Of a stretch of 64,000 bases of DNA, positions 58,601-64,000 are shown piece after piece. The notes under the pieces were generated by a model, which saw nothing but the letters and a program-made list of their open reading frames with translations, did no database searches and was not told the origin of the DNA. Source of the stretch: Primula veris (Eukaryota; Streptophyta; Magnoliopsida; Ericales; Primulaceae); assembly GCA_963682055.1 (NCBI GenBank), contig OY821743.1, positions 32,474,702 to 32,538,701 on the forward strand. Reading direction: 5' to 3'. Every line of letters starts with the position of its first letter. Within the stretch, counting starts at the first letter, position 1. Made by a program: the position numbers and the translations under genes.

Positions 58601-61600
58601 TATGCATTTGGTGGTATAATGTACATTAATTCCCAGTGATGTATATGTTCTGGAACAGTATAATTGTAGCTTTGTCATTTGAAATTGATATCATTTCCCT
58701 TTCAAACTTAAAAGGTTTCAAATCCCTTTCGCCAGGCGCCAATGAATCTGGTGTACATGATGAGCCTCAACGCAGTCTCCTATAGTGCCATTGACTCATC
58801 CTAGAAAGTCAACTAAAATAGTAATTTATCTGACTTTAGCATCTAATCAATTATCCTCTTATTTCGTCGTTGAAGAAACAGGGTGATCCAAGTCTTATCA
58901 GATTTTGAGTTAAAGGTTAAACCTCAACAATAGTAAATATTAGCCGTGCCTATCGTACTTGTTATATTTATCTTGTGTAGCTGTTTACCGGGGTTTGAAC
59001 AATTTTACTACTAGCAAGATATTGTAAAGCCTCCCTTCTATTTCAGTATCCTATGTCATATGCATATTTCAGTTGAAAGGTTATTCCGCAATAGTAAAAT
59101 ACAGAGTAACTCTTAACTTTAACTTTAATTTTGCCTTTTCAGTTGACAGCATTCTAATGTTTTTCCGCCAGCTACATTTTATATCTAGCATTGCTGGTCC
59201 ACTTACAGTTAAGACTTTTCATACCAAATGTCTCATTTTATAAGAGCTAAACCCATACTTGTGTTGGTTTTAATCGTTGTCAATTTGAAAAACAAACTGT
59301 TTCAGCATAGAGCGGCTTGTAGTTGTGGACGTATTACACGTTTGTATGTTCTTTTTTTTCTAGACATGGCATAATGCATTTGGCTATGAGATTTCTATCT
59401 TAGTTTTGATTGAGTAGATTTCATTCTTATTATGCTTTCATGTACAATATGATAACTTTTTGTTCGACTCATGAACAGTCTATGGTTTTATAATTAGGTG
59501 TTAATACATATCTCTAAGTTCTTGCCTAGGGTTAAAAAGTCAACTTTCTCTTTTGTTTCAGCTGCATTAATCTTGAGCCTCTTCATATTGCTACTGTTTT
59601 AATAAATTTGACAAAATTGTTATTTTTCCACAGGAAAAAAGGCAGATAAGGATTATTCTTTATTTCGATCATTTTAGATTTTGATATGTGGCTTCAAGTG
59701 TAGGTAAATGCAGGTTGAAAAGTTTTCAGGATACTAACTTGCTTGTTATGCACTATGACTATCTTGCTATCTTTTGATAAGTCAAAAACTAGGAACTCGA
59801 AATAGTCTTATATAGAAGCCAAAGCATCTTTGCAATTGAGGGTCCTTTCGATTTTTGATTCTATTGATTACTGATGATTGATATTGCACTATGAATTTAC
59901 TTTTGTTTTACTTTTCTTTTACATGTTTTCTTTACATGTGCATATTTCTGTATCAGGACTCTTGTAGCACCACTTGAGAGGCTAAAGTTGGAATATATGG
60001 TACGTGGTGAGCAGAGAAAACTCTACGAGCTGATCCATTCAATAGCAGTTACTCAAGGTCTAAGAGGTTTTTGGAAGGGGAACTTTGTTAATATTCTTCG
60101 AACTGCGCCTTTTAAGGCGATTAATTTTTACGCGTACGATACATATAGAAAGCAGCTCCTTAAGTTCTCTGGGAACGACGAAACAACAAATACTGAGAGG
60201 TTTATTGCTGGTGCTGCTGCTGGCATAACTGCCTCAATATTATGCTTACCCCTTGACACTGTATGTGGGGTCCGGTTTTTAATAGTTACTATTATTATTA
60301 TAATTTATGTGTATATCATTATTCGTGGTTTTAATTGAGGTTATGTATCCTTCTTTGGTTGAAGCTTATAAGATGAGTTTTTTTTTGCATAGAAGCTCTA
60401 TTGCATTTGGTTTACTAGCTTAAAATCTAGCTTTTCTGGTTGTGGTCTGAATAAGCTAGAAGCTGTAAGCTAAATGAACCTAGCTTTCTACAAACCTCCA
60501 CAATTCCAGCTTATTTGTTCAAGGCTTCCACCAAACAAATCCTCATTTTTTAGTTTTTCGACAACCTCCTCAAAGAAAAGAGCAGAGGAAAACGATATCG
60601 CATTTAGTGCATTATCGTAATTGCCTAGTACGATTCTTTTATGATGGTTCTCTGTTATTAAGATTTTAATCAGTAATAATAAAATGGCCAGCTTTTCTGG
60701 AATCAGAATTAAGTTGGCTGAATAGAGGAATCTGTTAACTGAGTTGAATTGTTTCTGTAATCTGATATTTAAAAAAATTCCAAATATCACTGATAACTTG
60801 ATACTTCTTCTCTTTTCTTTTTCACTATTGGGATTCAGTTGGTTAGCCTAGGGTTTCTTTGGTGGCTGCTTTTAACTAAGTAACCTTAATTTTTTTTAAG
60901 CTGAGGGTAAGATTAAAAAGAGCTAAAAGCTGCAACCAAACAAAGAACTAGTTCTCTATCAGCCAGTTAAGAATTTTTAACTATGTATTATTTTACTTTT
61001 GTCTCCATTTAATAATTGAAAGTATGTTCTCTTTCCTGATGATAATTTCAACTATTTATTAATAATTGAAATAAAATAATAATTTCAGATCCGAACTAAA
61101 CTGGTTGCACCTGGTGGTGAACTTCTGGGAGGCGTTATTGGTGCATTCAACCACATGATCAAAACTGAAGGCGTCCTCTCTCTCTACAAAGGCTTGCTAC
61201 CCTCTGTACTCAGTATGGCTCCTGCAGGTGCCGTCTTTTACAGCGTATACGATATATTAAAATCGGCGTATTTACATTCACCCGAAGGGCAGAAAAGAAT
61301 CAAGTACATGAAAAAACAGGGCCATGAATTAAGTGCTTTGGACCAGCTTGAGTTGGGACCAGTAAGGACTTTGTTACATGGGGCTATTTCTGGTGCTTGT
61401 GCTGAGGCTGCTACTTATCCGTTTGAGGTTGTTCGTAGGCAACTTCAGTTACAAAGTCGAAGTTCTAAATTGAGTGCTTTGGGGACATGTGTTACTATAG
61501 TGGAGAAAGGTGGTGTTACTGCTCTTTATGCCGGATTATTTCCTAGTTTATTACAGGTACGTAATGCAAGGGCTTTTGTTTTTGTCTCGTTTCATTGTCT

Positions 61601-63346
61601 TGAGATTGAAAAACACTCTGCCATACCACAATTCTTGTCCACTTCCCCAAAATAGTATAGAAAATAGGATAGAATTGCCTTTTTGCTCCTATATAACAAT
61701 TAAAAGAGAGTTGGGTTGAAATAAATTATTACTTAATTCAATAAGGGATACTTTGTAATTTAACATGCAGACATTGGGGGTTATTATGCTTTAATACCAT
61801 TAGCCATGAACCTTTTACCGTTTAGTAGCATGAACTACAAGTTTTCCCTTTTAGTACCATCAACCATTAACTATCAAGTCAGTTACGTTTTTGTATCAAA
61901 TGCTAACAGGGGGTAGGGTTGATGGTACTAAAATGGAAAACTTGTAGTCCATTGTGCTAAACGGTAAAAGGTCCATAGTTAATGGTACTAAAGCATTGTA
62001 ACCCCCGGACATTGTGTTCTGTGATGTTCCAAGTTTTCAAAGTGGGACATTTAAATGGGGGTGAAGGAAGTAGGTTAATTGACACAAGATTTATGTATTG
62101 TATGTGTCCATGGCATTTTTGTTCATCCTTCATGGAGAAATGGCGCTGTACATTCTGCGTTTACCATTATCGGGTATTTATGTTATATATGAAAATATAA
62201 AGTACTTTGTTTAAGAAAAACAGATGCCACTGAGAAAGAAGAAATGCCAAGAAAGGATTCCCTTTGTTATTTCCCCTTCTGTAAGTATCATTTCAGTTTT
62301 TCTCTTCAGATATCAGGTTCTTCTCCAATACGTTAAATTGTGTTGAACTTAATATTCAATATACACTAAAAAATTCAGAGCGTGTGAATCAAGTTTAAGC
62401 AAGCCCAAACTAGTCAGTCCTTTTTTTGTTTTTACCAACCCAAACAACGGTCTTAATTTCTTTCTTTTCAATTTAGTTTATGTGTACATCATGTATATCC
62501 ATGGTCTTACTGTTCACCCTTCATGGAGGAGTTTAGTTTAGGACCCAGGGTCCTTTGGGCAAAAATAATACAGCTTGAAAAAATATTCATGCCAATACTA
62601 ATACTTGTGTATTAAATTTTGACTACGATTGCGGTTTTTAATACTGATATAATCTTTCCGTTGTTTCAGTGTTGAACCAACATATTATATACATCAGGGA
62701 TATTCAGAAATGATCAATCTACTTTAAGTTAGGCCAAGCTAGCTTCTCCCTTCACCCCTTTTATATTCTCTCTCTTCCGATCTAACTTTTATGTGCATCG
62801 TGTTTCACTTCCCCTCCTGATCTCCCCTATCACGACTCAACGCTACTAGTAGTAGTAGTAAGGATAATAGTTGCAGTTAACATTGTTATGAATCATTATG
62901 GTAGAAAATTAATAGACCTTTTCATGTATAATATAATAAAATATGAATTAGTCTATCTTCGAGGACTTTGGTGTTCATTCAAAGGTTCAGGTAGTAATAT
63001 CTTTGCTTGTAATGTGATTGCTTCTTAAGCTTCTAGATGTAGAATCTGTATTTTAATAAAGACATACTGTTATATATCTTCAGATTTCCATTGAACATAC
63101 AAATTTATTAACAATGTTTACTGCCTATCGTGCAAGTTTTGTTTTTTAATAAGCGACATGTCCTTTAAGGATTAACTACCCCCGGATGGGACTTGTTTAA
63201 ACTCGAGACTTATTTACATTTGAGGCAAAATGAAAATATCCATAGCTTAACTTGTTTATTTATACTTGAACTCTCAGGTGTTACCATCAGCTGCAATAAG
63301 TTATTTTGTCTATGAATGCATGAAGATCGTGCTTAAAGTGGAATAA
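55613..63346 (+). CDS. Mitochondrial-carrier-family adenine nucleotide transporter, BTL type
   Basis: Member of the mitochondrial carrier family, BT1-like branch (Arabidopsis BTL1-3), predicted to move adenine nucleotides across an organelle inner membrane. Exons: 55613-55899, 59957-60260, 61089-61556, 63278-63346, giving 375 residues. The first 85 residues are a Ser-rich, variable N-terminus that could hold targeting information. Three carrier repeats follow, with signatures APLERLK, LPLDTIR and YPFEVVR (all fit PX[DE]XX[KR]), each at the end of an odd-numbered helix. Other family blocks are HLWAGAVAAMVSRTLVAPLERLK, GFWKGNFVNILRTAPFKAINFYAYD, LYKGLLPSVLSMAPAGAVFYSVYD and LYAGLFPSLLQVLPSAAISYFVYE. 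The last exon encodes only the final 22 residues. Length is normal. Whether it acts in mitochondria or plastids cannot be read here. Confidence 0.92.
56655..56815 (+). pseudogene. Decayed copy of the 3' part of carrier exon 1, inside intron 1
   Basis: GGTGATGACGTGGTG, ATACGACTAAGCATTTGTGG and AGCTATGGTTTTTAG correspond, in order, to 55808-55910 of exon 1 (GGTGATGACGTGGTG, ATACGAGTAAGCATTTGTGG, CGCTATGGTTTCGAGG). The reading frame is broken and the donor position has changed. It is a local duplication, not a functional exon. Confidence 0.75.
60847..60950. mobile_element. Possible small hAT-like MITE in carrier intron 2
   Basis: The left end TAGGGTTTCTTTGGTGGCTGC and the complement of the right end TAGTTCTTTGTTTGGTTGCAGC are similar inverted termini about 100 bases apart. 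I see no clear target duplication. Confidence 0.3.
61776..62007. mobile_element. Fold-back MITE in carrier intron 3
   Basis: The arms are near-complete reverse complements: GGGGGTTATTATGCTTTAAT... at the left and ...ACTAAAGCATTGTAACCCCC at the right. Shared internal words are TTTACCGTTTAG, ACTACAAGTTTTCC and TTTTAGTACCATCAACC. GACATT flanks it on both sides (61770-61775 and 62008-62013), a probable target duplication. It has no coding capacity. Confidence 0.8.
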
Positions 63347-64000
63347 GTTCTGTTTCGAGTTCCTTTAGATTTTAAATTTTGACAGTTAGAAACATTAGAA
63401 GATGTGATAAGCTTGGGACATTTACTTCTATGGGAAAAGAAAAGAAAAGAATCCGACTTATGAAGATATATTGCACAGATCTGGCGATGAGAATTCTTCA
63501 GAATCTTGAATTTGATGACAACATACTCTCATAAGCCTGATAATTTTGCAAAGTTTTGTATACTTTTGTAGACTGATTTGTGGTCAGATTTCAGCTTTTG
63601 GGTCATTGTAACTTGTTCCACATACAAATCAGAGCCAAAAGATTATCGCCCTGATTCTGAAAATTTCCCCCCTAATTCTCTATGAATTCGGAATATGATA
63701 TTGGTAATTAAACTCAATAAGGTTTTCTAGTAGGAGTATTATAATTTTCGTCTTAGGTTTAAATCTGGACACTCCAGAAAGCCTTATTATATATGTTCAG
63801 TTCGAACTATCAATAACGTGAAGAAGAGTACTTTCTGCTTTAGGTGAATGCAAATCTCAACCAAAATTATGTATATTTACTCTCTGTCGAAGTTTGAAAA
63901 TGAACTAACATTAGATATATTATCGGTTCTTATATTCATCCATCCACACTAGCGGAAAAAAAATCTTTTCTTTAGAGAATAATTACAATATTTAAGCATT
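63347..64000. other. Carrier gene 3'UTR and downstream sequence
   Basis: Transcript tail and intergenic sequence. No poly(A) site is assigned, and I recognise no further gene before the window edge. Confidence 0.5.

Overview
This is a stretch of an AT-rich flowering-plant nuclear genome, almost certainly a eudicot. It has spliced genes with GT-AG introns, plant-specific families and abundant plant transposons. I cannot name the species from the sequence. I reconstructed every multi-exon gene by hand from splice signals, reading frame and family homology. All coding totals are multiples of three, which supports the models, but no transcript evidence was available.

Layout. (1) 132-5628, minus strand: seven exons of a chloroplast-type SAM methyltransferase (At1g78140/At2g41040 family). 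Its 3' end runs off the left edge, and one intron appears to use a GC donor. (2) 5760-10690: intergenic, with a nested cluster of MITE copies at 6341-7812. (3) 10698-17436, minus: a complete eight-exon SC35-type SR splicing factor. Its 4.1-kb second intron holds tandem duplications, a decayed echo of exon 2, and a clean Tourist-like MITE. (4) 17540-21660: intergenic, with a large fold-back repeat. (5) 21662-39243, plus: a complete five-exon STP/HEX6-type hexose transporter. Its 11.4-kb first intron contains an 8.47-kb antisense Copia retrotransposon with a TAATT target duplication, plus a CACTA MITE. Its second intron holds a MULE-like element, a young TRIM with two LTRs that look identical, and a duplicated copy of the exon 3 acceptor. 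(6) 39244-49590: gene-poor, with a solo LTR (40402-41805) related to the Copia LTR. (7) 49688-51105, plus: a CFL1-like WW-domain gene. (8) 51106-55600: gene-poor. (9) 55613-63346, plus: a BTL-type mitochondrial/plastid carrier gene with an exon 1 echo in intron 1 and a fold-back MITE in intron 3.

The genes are unrelated single-copy loci with no operon-like logic. They cover RNA splicing, sugar uptake, cuticle/transcription control, nucleotide transport and methylation. The most interesting material is in the transposable elements. First, the two LTRs of one young Copia element carry very different U3 minisatellites: about 34 units of a 17-bp repeat in one LTR against about two in the other. 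Second, that element's presumed primer-binding site does not look like a tRNA 3' end. It is instead perfectly complementary over 12 nt to a segment of its own LTR leader, a hint of self-primed or structured-leader reverse transcription. Third, three of the host genes carry decayed partial copies of their own exons inside an adjacent intron.
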